DNA of 64,000 bases from DASQFQ01 sp963805525 (GTDB lineage Bacteria > Actinomycetota > Thermoleophilia > Solirubrobacterales > Solirubrobacteraceae). Shown in pieces: positions 58,290 to 64,000 of the stretch; the first letter of the stretch is position 1, and the number at the start of each line of letters is the position of its first letter. The notes beneath the pieces were generated by a model. That model had not been told where the DNA came from, did not search any database, and was given only the letters and a program-made list of their open reading frames with translations. The stretch spans positions 744,001 through 808,000 of the forward strand of contig CAWDUT010000004.1 of the NCBI GenBank assembly GCA_963805525.1, written 5' to 3'. The position numbers and the translations under genes are program-made.

Positions 58290-58305
58290 GTGACACCGGC
58301 GTCAC
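58290..58305. promoter_or_regulatory. candidate TetR operator upstream of the monooxygenase operon
   Basis: GTGAC-ACCGGC-GTCAC is a 16-bp palindrome with one mismatched pair, 19 nt upstream of the monooxygenase ATG on the minus strand. TetR regulators commonly bind this kind of symmetric site over their promoter. The TetR gene is the second gene of the same operon. Confidence 0.5.
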
Positions 58306-58322
58306 GTTTGCGATCGACGAAC

Positions 58323-58519
58323 GTCAACCAACGGCTGGGTAGGGGTTGGGTTCGAGCCGCCGCGGCGAGCCGAATAGGTGCGGTCTGGAGCTCTATTCGG
58401 AGGTCGAGACCGCAGAAACTCGGCTCAGAGCCGAGTTTCTGCGACCTGGGGGCTGATCCGGGGCTCGAGACTGCAGAAACTCGGCGTCGAACCCGCCTCC
58501 TACCCAGCCCGCCGTTGAC
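58323..58519. repeat. 197-bp structured inverted-repeat element (MITE-like or dispersed intergenic repeat)
   Basis: The ends are GTCAAC (58323-58328) and GTTGAC (58514-58519). Just inside, 58333-58355 and 58487-58509 are inverted copies agreeing at 20 of 23 positions. Inside are a perfect 33-bp palindrome at 58411-58443 (16-bp arms, core CGGCTCAGAGCCG), an 8-bp stem CCGAATAG/CTATTCGG (58370-58377, 58393-58400) and an alternative TGCGGTCT/AGACCGCA stem. The motif GCAGAAACTCGGC occurs again at 58473-58485. It is noncoding and fills most of the 298-bp gap between the monooxygenase and Nudix genes. No target-site duplication or transposase is seen. Confidence 0.7.
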
Positions 58520-58568
58520 TTTCAATCGCGCTGCCGCGGACGCATCGCGCGCCGTAGGATGCGCGCCA

Positions 58569-58988
58569 ATGACGGTCGATCCCGAAGCGGCGGAGGTCAA
58601 GGCGGCCGGCGGTGTCGTGTGGCGGCGCGCCGGCGACACGATCGCGATCGCGATCGCGCACCGCCCGCGCTATGACGACTGGTCGCTGCCCAAGGGCAAG
58701 CTCGACAAGGGCGAGAGCTGGGAGGACGGCGCGCGGCGCGAGGTCGAGGAGGAGACCGGCATGCGCTGCCGGCTCGGCGAGGAGCTCGAGCCGACGAGCT
58801 ACCAGGACCGAAAGGGACGCGACAAGGTGGTGCGCTACTGGCTGATGGAGCCGGAGAACGACACCGACTTCGTGCCCAACGACGAGGTCGACCAGCTGCG
58901 CTGGCTGGCGCCCGCGGAGGCGCTCGAGCTCCTGAGCTATCCGCACGACCGCGAGCTCGTTCAGTCCGCGGCCGGGCGCCTCGGATGA
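58569..58988 (+). CDS. Nudix hydrolase, 139 aa
   Basis: The Nudix box is complete: Gly43, Glu49 and R57-E-V-E-E-E-T-G64 (the metal-binding REVEEETG core). The preceding HRPRYDDWSLPKGKLDKGE is like MutT/diadenosine polyphosphate hydrolases of actinobacteria. It cleaves nucleoside diphosphates linked to X. A TAGGAT -10-like element (58555-58560) ends 8 nt before the ATG, suggesting a very short or no leader. It overlaps the next gene by 4 nt (ATGA). Confidence 0.92.
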   Translation: MTVDPEAAEVKAAGGVVWRRAGDTIAIAIAHRPRYDDWSLPKGKLDKGESWEDGARREVEEETGMRCRLGEELEPTSYQDRKGRDKVVRYWLMEPENDTDFVPNDEVDQLRWLAPAEALELLSYPHDRELVQSAAGRLG

Positions 58989-60127
58989 ACCGCGAGCACT
59001 TCCCCGGCCTCGCCGACGTCACCTGGACGCGGCTGGACGGCCCCGCCGGCACCCAGATGGTCGACAGCGCGATCGAGGCGATGGCGGCCTGGATGCGCTC
59101 GGGCCGCGGGGCCAACCAGGGCGGCGTGTTCGCCGCCGCGCACGCCACCGACGAGCTCGTCGAGACGGCGCGCGCGAGCGCCGGCGCGCTGCTCGGCGCG
59201 CCGCCCTCCGAGATCGTGTTCGGCTTCTCGATGACGGCGCTGACGATGGCGTTCGCCGGCGCCGTCGGCCGCACGCTCCAGCCCGGCGACGAGATCGTCT
59301 GCTCGCGGCTCGACCACGACGCCAACGTCGCCCCCTGGGTCATCCACGCCGAGCGCAACGGCGCCACGGTGCGCTTCGCCGACCCCGATCCGGAGACGCT
59401 CGAGCTGCCCGCGAGCGCGGTCGAGGCCGTCCTCACCGACCGCACCCGCTGGGTCGCCCTCACCCACGCCTCCAACGCGGTCGGCACGGTCCCGGACCTG
59501 CCGGGCATCATCGCCGCCGCCCATGCCGCGGGCGCGCGCGTGTACGTCGACGCCGTCCACGCGGCGCCGCACCGCCCGATCGACGTCGCCGCGCTCGGCT
59601 GCGACGCGCTCGCGTGCTCGGCCTACAAGTGGTTCGGTCCGCATGTCGGCATCCAGTGGGCGCGGCCCGAGCTGCTCGCCGAGCTGACGCCCGACAAGCT
59701 CCGCCCCTCCCCCGACGTGCCGCCCCACCGGTGGGAGAACGGGACGCCGCCGTTCGAGGCGCTGGCCGGCGTCGCGGCCGCGGCCGACTACACGCGCGGC
59801 ATGGACTGGGACGCGGTGCGCGCGCACGAGGAGCACCTGCTGGCGGGCGCGCTCGAGGGGCTCGAGTCGCTGCCCAAGGTGAAGCTCCACGGCCGCGCCC
59901 GTGACCGCACGCCCACGCTCATGTTCACCGTCGAGGGCCGCACCTCGACCGAGGTCGCGCAGGCGCTGGCCGACCGCCACGTCGCGGTCTGGGACGGCAA
60001 CTACTACGCGTGGGAGCTCGAGCGCTTCCTCGGGCTGGCGCCCCACGGCGCGGTCCGCGCCGGCTTCGTGCACTACAACGACGAGCGCGACGTCGAGCGG
60101 CTGCTCGACGCGGTCGAAGCGATCTAG
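58985..60127 (+). CDS. class V aminotransferase-fold protein (cysteine desulfurase-like, no catalytic Cys), 380 aa
   Basis: A PLP fold-type I protein: ALTHASNAVGTVPDLPGI, VDAVHAAPHRPIDV (PLP-binding Asp), and CSAYKWFGPHVG with the Schiff-base Lys. It matches the cysteine-desulfurase-like family rather than true IscS/SufS: the loop that should hold the catalytic Cys reads WDGNYYAWELERFLGL, with none. Sulfur transfer is therefore doubtful; a lyase or epimerase-type reaction is possible. Coupled to the Nudix gene. Confidence 0.82.
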   Translation: MNREHFPGLADVTWTRLDGPAGTQMVDSAIEAMAAWMRSGRGANQGGVFAAAHATDELVETARASAGALLGAPPSEIVFGFSMTALTMAFAGAVGRTLQPGDEIVCSRLDHDANVAPWVIHAERNGATVRFADPDPETLELPASAVEAVLTDRTRWVALTHASNAVGTVPDLPGIIAAAHAAGARVYVDAVHAAPHRPIDVAALGCDALACSAYKWFGPHVGIQWARPELLAELTPDKLRPSPDVPPHRWENGTPPFEALAGVAAAADYTRGMDWDAVRAHEEHLLAGALEGLESLPKVKLHGRARDRTPTLMFTVEGRTSTEVAQALADRHVAVWDGNYYAWELERFLGLAPHGAVRAGFVHYNDERDVERLLDAVEAI

Positions 60128-60415
60128 CTAGCGCGGCGGGGGCGGCTCGCCCGGGCTGGTCAGCCCGCCGCCGCGGTGACGGCGGATGAAGTAGAGGATC
60201 AGCACGGAGAAGACCAGCGAGGCGAGGAAGCCCGCGCCTTCACGGCCGCCGGAGAGGATCTGGACGACAATCCCGGCGAGGAACGAGCCGGCAAGGCCGA
60301 CGCCGATCGTCTGCGGGATCGTCAGCGGATCCTTCCCCGGCAGCGCCAGCCGCGCGAACGCGCCGACGATCAGCCCCTCGACCGCGAGGAAGATGAGGAA
60401 GACGATCAGGCTCAC
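60128..60415 (-). CDS. GlsB/YeaQ/YmgE-type small membrane protein, 95 aa
   Basis: Three short hydrophobic segments: FLIFLAVEGLIVGAFARLALPG, TIGVGLAGSFLAGIVVQIL and GFLASLVFSVLILYFI. The order and the G-x-G motifs match the transglycosylase-associated GlsB/YeaQ family, found in stress regulons. GTG 60415 overlaps the RidA stop (GTGA). It ends one base after the preceding convergent gene. The tail is Pro/Gly-rich. Confidence 0.82.
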   Translation of the reverse strand: MSLIVFLIFLAVEGLIVGAFARLALPGKDPLTIPQTIGVGLAGSFLAGIVVQILSGGREGAGFLASLVFSVLILYFIRRHRGGGLTSPGEPPPPR

Positions 60416-60795
60416 GGCTTGTAGGCGATGCAGTCGAACTCGACGCGCGCGCCCAGGAGCAGGTCGCCGCAGCCGATCGCGATGCGGGTCGGCGTCTCCT
60501 CGCCGAACACCTCGAGGTAGGCGGTGTTCATCGCCTCCCACTCGCGCAGGTCGGGCAGGAAGGCGCTGACCTTGACGATGTCGGCCAGCGTCGCGTCGCA
60601 GGCGGCGAGGATGCGCTGGACGTGCCGGAACGCCTGCGTGGTCTCCGGCCCGATGCCGCCCTCGACCACGCCCTCGAAGTCGTCCGTGAGGCCGAGCATG
60701 CCGGAGATGTAGATCTGGTCGCCGGCGATCGCGGCGTGCGCGAACACCGGCAGCTCGGGCACGTCGGGGGCGATCACGCGCTTCCAGCTCGGCAT
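60412..60795 (-). CDS. RidA/YjgF-family protein, 127 aa
   Basis: Trimeric imine/enamine deaminase fold: YISGMLGLTDDFEGVVEGGIGPETTQAFRHVQRIL, VKVSAFLPDLREWEAMNTAYLEVFGEETPTR, and LLLGARVEFDCIAY. The Arg of P-T-R, which contacts the carboxylate in RidA, is present. It likely removes reactive enamines from PLP enzymes; other RidA subgroups act in catabolism. It overlaps the membrane protein gene. Confidence 0.85.
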   Translation of the reverse strand: MPSWKRVIAPDVPELPVFAHAAIAGDQIYISGMLGLTDDFEGVVEGGIGPETTQAFRHVQRILAACDATLADIVKVSAFLPDLREWEAMNTAYLEVFGEETPTRIAIGCGDLLLGARVEFDCIAYKP

Positions 60796-60807
60796 CTCGG
60801 CGCGACC

Positions 60808-61266
60808 CTACCGCCCCAGCGTGCTGAGCAGCGAGGTGCCGAGGCCGGGCAGCGGGCCGATCAGCTCGCGGATCTCGGCGAGCCCCGCGCGCAGCGGTGC
60901 GTCGCCGACCTCGACCGGCATCATCGAGTCCTGGATCTCGACCAGCAGGTGGTCGGCCTCCTCGATCGCCTCGATCGCGGCGTCCATCGCCTCGCGCGCG
61001 CTCTGGCCGGCGCGCCCGGCCGCCGAGGGCTCGAACTCGCGGGCGTCGAGCCCGTGGCGCTCCGCGAAGCCGGAGTATGTGCGCTTGGCGCGGCCGTAGG
61101 TCACCTGCACGGGGCGGAAGAGCTGCTCCTCCATGCGGTCGGCGTTCTGCTCGTCGAGCAGCTCGTAGGCCTCGCCGAGCGCCCCGAGCGCGACGCTGAT
61201 CTCGTCGATCGCGTGCGCGAGGTCGTCGAGCAGCTGGATGCGCGCTTCCGCGGTCGTGTAGGCCAT
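60808..61266 (-). CDS. uncharacterised helical protein, 152 aa
   Basis: Almost entirely helical: ARIQLLDDLAHAIDEISVALGALGEAYELLDEQNADRMEEQLFRPVQ, then ARRAMDAAIEAIEEADHLLVE-like segments. Heptad patterns suggest a bundle or coiled coil. A proline/glycine-rich end (LIGPLPGLGTSLLSTLGR) follows. No known family. ATG 61266 is 22 bp from the divergent TrmO start. Confidence 0.6.
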   Translation of the reverse strand: MAYTTAEARIQLLDDLAHAIDEISVALGALGEAYELLDEQNADRMEEQLFRPVQVTYGRAKRTYSGFAERHGLDAREFEPSAAGRAGQSAREAMDAAIEAIEEADHLLVEIQDSMMPVEVGDAPLRAGLAEIRELIGPLPGLGTSLLSTLGR

Positions 61267-61288
61267 GGGCTCACCGTACAGTCTGCGC

Positions 61289-61672
61289 ATGCAGCTGAGC
61301 CAGATCGGCGTCGTCGAGTCGCCGCTGACCGACCCCGCCGCCGCGCCCAAGCAGGGCCGCGAGGGCGCGCCCGAGGCGGTCCTCGTGATCGCCCCTGAGG
61401 TCGCCGAGGGCCTCGACGGGATCGCCCCCGGCGACGAGGTGATCGTGCTCACCTGGCTCGATCGCGCGGACCGCGGCGTGCTGCGCGTCCACCCGCGCGA
61501 CGATCCCTCCAACCCGGAGCGGGGCGTGTTCAGCACGCGCTCGGCCGACCGCCCCAACCCGATCGGGCTGCACGTCGTCGAGGTCGTCGCGATCGACGGC
61601 ACCCGGCTGCGCGTGCGCGACCTCGAGGCGGTCGACGGGACGCCGGTGCTCGACCTCAAGCCGGTGATCTGA
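61289..61672 (+). CDS. TrmO/TsaA-family tRNA (N6-threonylcarbamoyladenosine) methyltransferase-like protein, 127 aa
   Basis: Small beta-barrel of the TsaA/TrmO type: IGVVESPLTDP, then EGLDGIAPGDEVIVLTWLDRADR, GVFSTRSADRPNPIGLHVVEV and LRVRDLEAVDGTPVLDLKPVI. The R-S-x-x-R-P-N-P-I-G block is the SAM-binding signature. E. coli TrmO methylates t6A in tRNA; this shorter protein lacks its C-terminal domain, so substrate may differ. It is followed by a VOC gene with one-base overlap. Confidence 0.88.
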   Translation: MQLSQIGVVESPLTDPAAAPKQGREGAPEAVLVIAPEVAEGLDGIAPGDEVIVLTWLDRADRGVLRVHPRDDPSNPERGVFSTRSADRPNPIGLHVVEVVAIDGTRLRVRDLEAVDGTPVLDLKPVI

Positions 61673-62016
61673 TGCAGGTGCTCGGACTGGTGTTCGCCGG
61701 CAGCGCGACCGGCCGGCGGCCGGAGATGGCGGCGTTCGTCGGCGACGTGCTCGGGCTGGAGCCGGCGCCGGCTGGCGGCGTGAGCGCCGACATGTTCGGG
61801 CTGCCCGACGGCTCGTTCTTCGCGGTCGCCGGCCCGCGCGAGATGGGCGAGACGTCGCGCACCATCGGGTTCCTCGTCGCCGACCTCGAGGCGGCGGTGG
61901 CCGAGCTGCGGGCCGCGGGCGTCGAGGTCGACGAGCCGGCCGAGAACGACCGCCACCGCTACGTCCACTTCCGCGCGCCCGACGGCAAGCTCTACGAGCT
62001 CGTCCAGGAACGCTAG
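61672..62016 (+). CDS. VOC/glyoxalase-family protein, 114 aa
   Basis: A single-chain vicinal-oxygen-chelate fold: FVGDVLGLEPAPA, FFAVAG, TIGFLVADLEAAVAELRAAGVEVDE, and YVHFRAPDGKLYELVQ, where the final Glu is the usual metal ligand. The first metal His seems to be missing (the opening reads LGLVFAGSA). It could be a binding protein. ATG 61672 shares one base with the TrmO-like stop. Confidence 0.83.
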   Translation: MQVLGLVFAGSATGRRPEMAAFVGDVLGLEPAPAGGVSADMFGLPDGSFFAVAGPREMGETSRTIGFLVADLEAAVAELRAAGVEVDEPAENDRHRYVHFRAPDGKLYELVQER

Positions 62017-62076
62017 GCTAGCCGCCTAGGTGGGGGCCCTGAGGCGAGCCCGCGAGGGCGCGCTTACGGTCGGCCC

Positions 62077-63156
62077 ATGTCTGCCACCACATCCTCTCCC
62101 CCGCTCGACGAGGAGCGCCTCAACGCGCTGCTCGGCCAGGCCGTCGTCGAGTTCGGCGCGGCGGCCAACGCCGCGCTCATCGCCATCGGCGACCGCCTCG
62201 GCCTCTACCGCGAGCTCGCCGCCGGCGGGCCGTACACCTCCGCCGAGCTCGCCGCGCGTACCGGCACCTCGGAGCGCTACGTGCGCGAGTGGCTCGGCGC
62301 CCAGGCCGCCAGCGGCTGGGTGACCTACCACGCCGACGGCGACCGCTACGCGATGTCGCCCGAGCAGGCGCTCCTGTTCGCCGACCCGGCCAGCCCCGCG
62401 TTCGTGGGCGGCGCCTTCCAGACCGCGCTCGGCTCCGTGGACGCCCGCGAGCACATCGCGGAGGCGTTCGTGACCGGCACCGGCTTCGGCTGGGGCGAGC
62501 ATCACCACGACGTCATCGAGGGCTGCCGGCGCTTCTTCGAGCCCGGCTACCGGGCGAACATCGTGCAGTCCTGGATCCCGGCGCTCGACGGCATCGAGGA
62601 GAAGCTGCGGGCGGGCGGGAACGTGGCCGACATCGGCTGCGGCCAGGGCGCGTCCTCGATCATCATCGCCGAGGCCTACCCGAACGTGAGCGTCCACGGC
62701 ACCGACGCCCACGACGGCTCGATCGCCGAGGCGCGCCGGCTGGCGGCCGAGGCGGGCGTCGGCGACCGCGTGACGTTCTCGACGGCCCCGGCCGACGCGC
62801 TGACGGCCGAGGGCTACGACCTCGTGACCTCGTTCGACTGCCTGCACGACATGGGCGACCCGGCCGGCGTCGCGCGCCAGGTGCGCGCCGCGCTCGCGCC
62901 CGGCGGGGCGTGGATGATCGTCGAGCCGCGGGCGGGCGACACGGTCGAGGAGAACCTCAACCCGGTCGGGCGCGCGTACTACGCGTTCTCGACCCTGCTG
63001 TGCACGCCCAGCTCGCTGTCGCAGGAGGTCGGGCTGGCGCTCGGCGCCCAGGCGGGCGAGGCGCGGCTGCGGTCGGTGCTCGAGTCGGCCGGCTTCACCA
63101 GCGTGCGGCGCGCGGCCGAGACGCCGTTCAACCTCGTGCTGGAAGCCCGCGCGTAG
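62077..63156 (+). CDS. SAM-dependent methyltransferase with N-terminal winged helix, 359 aa
   Basis: Residues 1-110 are a winged-helix dimerisation domain (IAIGDRLGLYRELAAGG, SAELAARTGTSERYVREWL). The methyltransferase domain follows: motif I VADIGCGQGASSIIIAEA, GTDAHDGSIAEARRLA, and FDCLHDMGDP (motif IV region). This is the layout of small-molecule O- and N-methyltransferases. The substrate is unknown. It is convergent with the LuxR-type gene by a 2-bp gap. Confidence 0.87.
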   Translation: MSATTSSPPLDEERLNALLGQAVVEFGAAANAALIAIGDRLGLYRELAAGGPYTSAELAARTGTSERYVREWLGAQAASGWVTYHADGDRYAMSPEQALLFADPASPAFVGGAFQTALGSVDAREHIAEAFVTGTGFGWGEHHHDVIEGCRRFFEPGYRANIVQSWIPALDGIEEKLRAGGNVADIGCGQGASSIIIAEAYPNVSVHGTDAHDGSIAEARRLAAEAGVGDRVTFSTAPADALTAEGYDLVTSFDCLHDMGDPAGVARQVRAALAPGGAWMIVEPRAGDTVEENLNPVGRAYYAFSTLLCTPSSLSQEVGLALGAQAGEARLRSVLESAGFTSVRRAAETPFNLVLEARA

Positions 63157-63158
63157 GC

Positions 63159-64000
63159 CTAAGGCGCGTCGTTCGACTCCGGGCCGGCTCTCCCCCCGCC
63201 GGCCCGGAGCGCCTGCGCCAGCGCGGCTCGCGAGTTGATCCCGAGCTTGAGGTAGACGTGGCGCAGGTGGTACTCGACGGTCTTCGGGCTGAGGTAGAGC
63301 GCCGCCGCGGCCTGGCGGGTGGTCTGGCCCTCCGCCAGCAACAGCGCGATCCGCAGCTCCTGCGGGGTCAGCTCGTCGAGTGACGCGGCGTCGCGGCGGC
63401 GCACCGTCTCCCCGGTCGCCCGCAGCTCGGCGCTGGCGCGCTCGGCCCACCCCGCGGCGCCGAGCGCGTCGAAGGTCGCGAGGGCGGCGCGCAGCGGCTC
63501 GCGGGCGTCGGTGCGCCGACCGGCGCGGCGCCGGCGCTCTCCGAGGCAGAGCTCGGTGCGAGCGCGCTCGAAGGCGTCCTCGTCGCCCGCGTGCAGCGCG
63601 AGCGCCTCGGCGTAGTGGCGCTCGGCGTCGGCGTCCTCGACCAGCGCCTCGGCCCGGCGCGCGCGTGCGAGCCCCCACGCGCCGCCCTTGACGCCCGCCT
63701 CCCGGGCATAGCGCGCGGCGAGCGCGGCCGCCTCGTCCTGGCGCTCGAGCTGGACGAGGAGCTCGACGAGCTCGGGCAGCGGCGACAGGTCGGCGTCGCG
63801 GAGGCCGTCCTCCTCCATCACCCGCAGCTTCTCCTCGAACGCGGCGACGGCCTCCGGCAGCTCCCCGCGACCCCACGCGATGTCGCCCTGGGCGTGGAGG
63901 GCGGCGGCCTCGAAGAACGGCATGGCGAGCTCGTGCGCCTGGGCGAGCGCGTCGGCGGCGAGCTCGGCGGCCGCCGGATCGCCGCGCCGCGCGAGCACCC
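63159..64000 (-). CDS. LuxR-family regulator, C-terminal part (LAL/MalT-like), cut by the window edge
   Basis: The gene runs out of the window, leaving about 280 codons. The visible part has TPR-like helical repeats (FEAAALHAQGDIAWGRGELPEAVAAFEEKL, RARRAEALVEDADAERHYAEALALHAG), then a LuxR helix-turn-helix at the C-terminus (LTPQELRIALLLAEGQTTRQAAAALYLSPKTVEYHLRHVYLKLGI). This matches large ATP-binding LAL/MalT-type regulators, whose AAA domain should lie to the right. The regulon is unknown. Confidence 0.85.
   Translation of the reverse strand, partial: VLARRGDPAAAELAADALAQAHELAMPFFEAAALHAQGDIAWGRGELPEAVAAFEEKLRVMEEDGLRDADLSPLPELVELLVQLERQDEAAALAARYAREAGVKGGAWGLARARRAEALVEDADAERHYAEALALHAGDEDAFERARTELCLGERRRRAGRRTDAREPLRAALATFDALGAAGWAERASAELRATGETVRRRDAASLDELTPQELRIALLLAEGQTTRQAAAALYLSPKTVEYHLRHVYLKLGINSRAALAQALRAGGGRAGPESNDAP

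Noticed and set aside
1..64000. CRISPR arrays, tRNA or rRNA genes, prophage or transposase genes
   Set aside because: No regularly spaced repeats, cloverleaf-type sequence, rRNA-like block or integrase/transposase motif was found on reading both strands by eye.

Overview
The window is very GC-rich, with densely packed genes, frequent 4-nt start/stop overlaps and many GTG/TTG starts. This suggests an actinobacterium. The mix of CysO/CysM/Mec-type cysteine synthesis, NarL two-component genes, a wax-ester synthase, MsiK-style sugar ABC genes without an ATPase, and many small secreted proteins would fit the Thermoleophilia (Solirubrobacterales), but that placement is inference. No rRNA, tRNA, CRISPR array, phage or transposase was seen.

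Layout. 1-7.4 kb: a cut VOC gene, an ArsR/hydrolase operon divergent from a DHA2 exporter with a very readable operator region, a secreted Ntn-hydrolase (penicillin acylase family), and an XRE-DUF1810-cupin operon. 7.4-12.9 kb: a MarR/DHA2 exporter pair, a methyltransferase, a beta-propeller protein and a second MFS. 12.9-15.3 kb (minus strand): cysM-tatA-mec-zinc ribbon-small membrane protein. 15.3-20.3 kb: a carbohydrate ABC importer (binding protein plus two permeases), a polyol dehydrogenase and a PEP-mutase-family enzyme. 20.3-21.8 kb (minus): the E1/rhodanese fusion and the CysO-like ubiquitin-fold sulfur carrier that should serve cysM and mec. 21.9-24.1 kb: a NarL-type two-component pair and Sco1. 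24.1-31.1 kb: a membrane-protein operon, secreted proteins, a DipZ-like redoxin, a phosphoesterase, a CoA-transferase and ispH. 31.1-37.7 kb: an M28 peptidase, an acyl-CoA dehydrogenase, TauE, a DsbA/FrnE protein, a papain-like protein, a GH13 glucosidase and an alpha/beta hydrolase. 37.7-46.4 kb: secreted propeller proteins, DUF427/aldo-keto reductase, wax-ester synthase, SufT, a STAS protein without a usable start, a Ca2+/H+ antiporter, FxsA and small proteins. 46.4-52.3 kb: FadR-GMC oxidase-membrane protein-lipocalin-like operon, DUF2461, a haloacid dehalogenase and a secreted TIM-barrel protein. 52.4-58.5 kb: a 1303-residue copper-radical oxidase with duplicated terminal modules, TetR and a flavin monooxygenase, and a 197-bp structured inverted-repeat element. 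58.6-64 kb: Nudix, an aminotransferase-V protein, RidA, TrmO, VOC, a methyltransferase and the end of a LuxR-type regulator.

The strongest biological story is the sulfur-carrier route to cysteine. A ubiquitin-fold carrier ends in Gly-Gly-Gly-Thr rather than Gly-Gly. Its E1 has the rhodanese domain at the N-terminus, and a perfect JAMM protease and a CysM-type synthase lie 5 kb away. The second is the copper-radical oxidase: all four metal/radical residues are recognisable inside an unusual symmetric architecture. Translation starts are a third theme: two operon junctions read CTGA, with CTG as the only plausible start.
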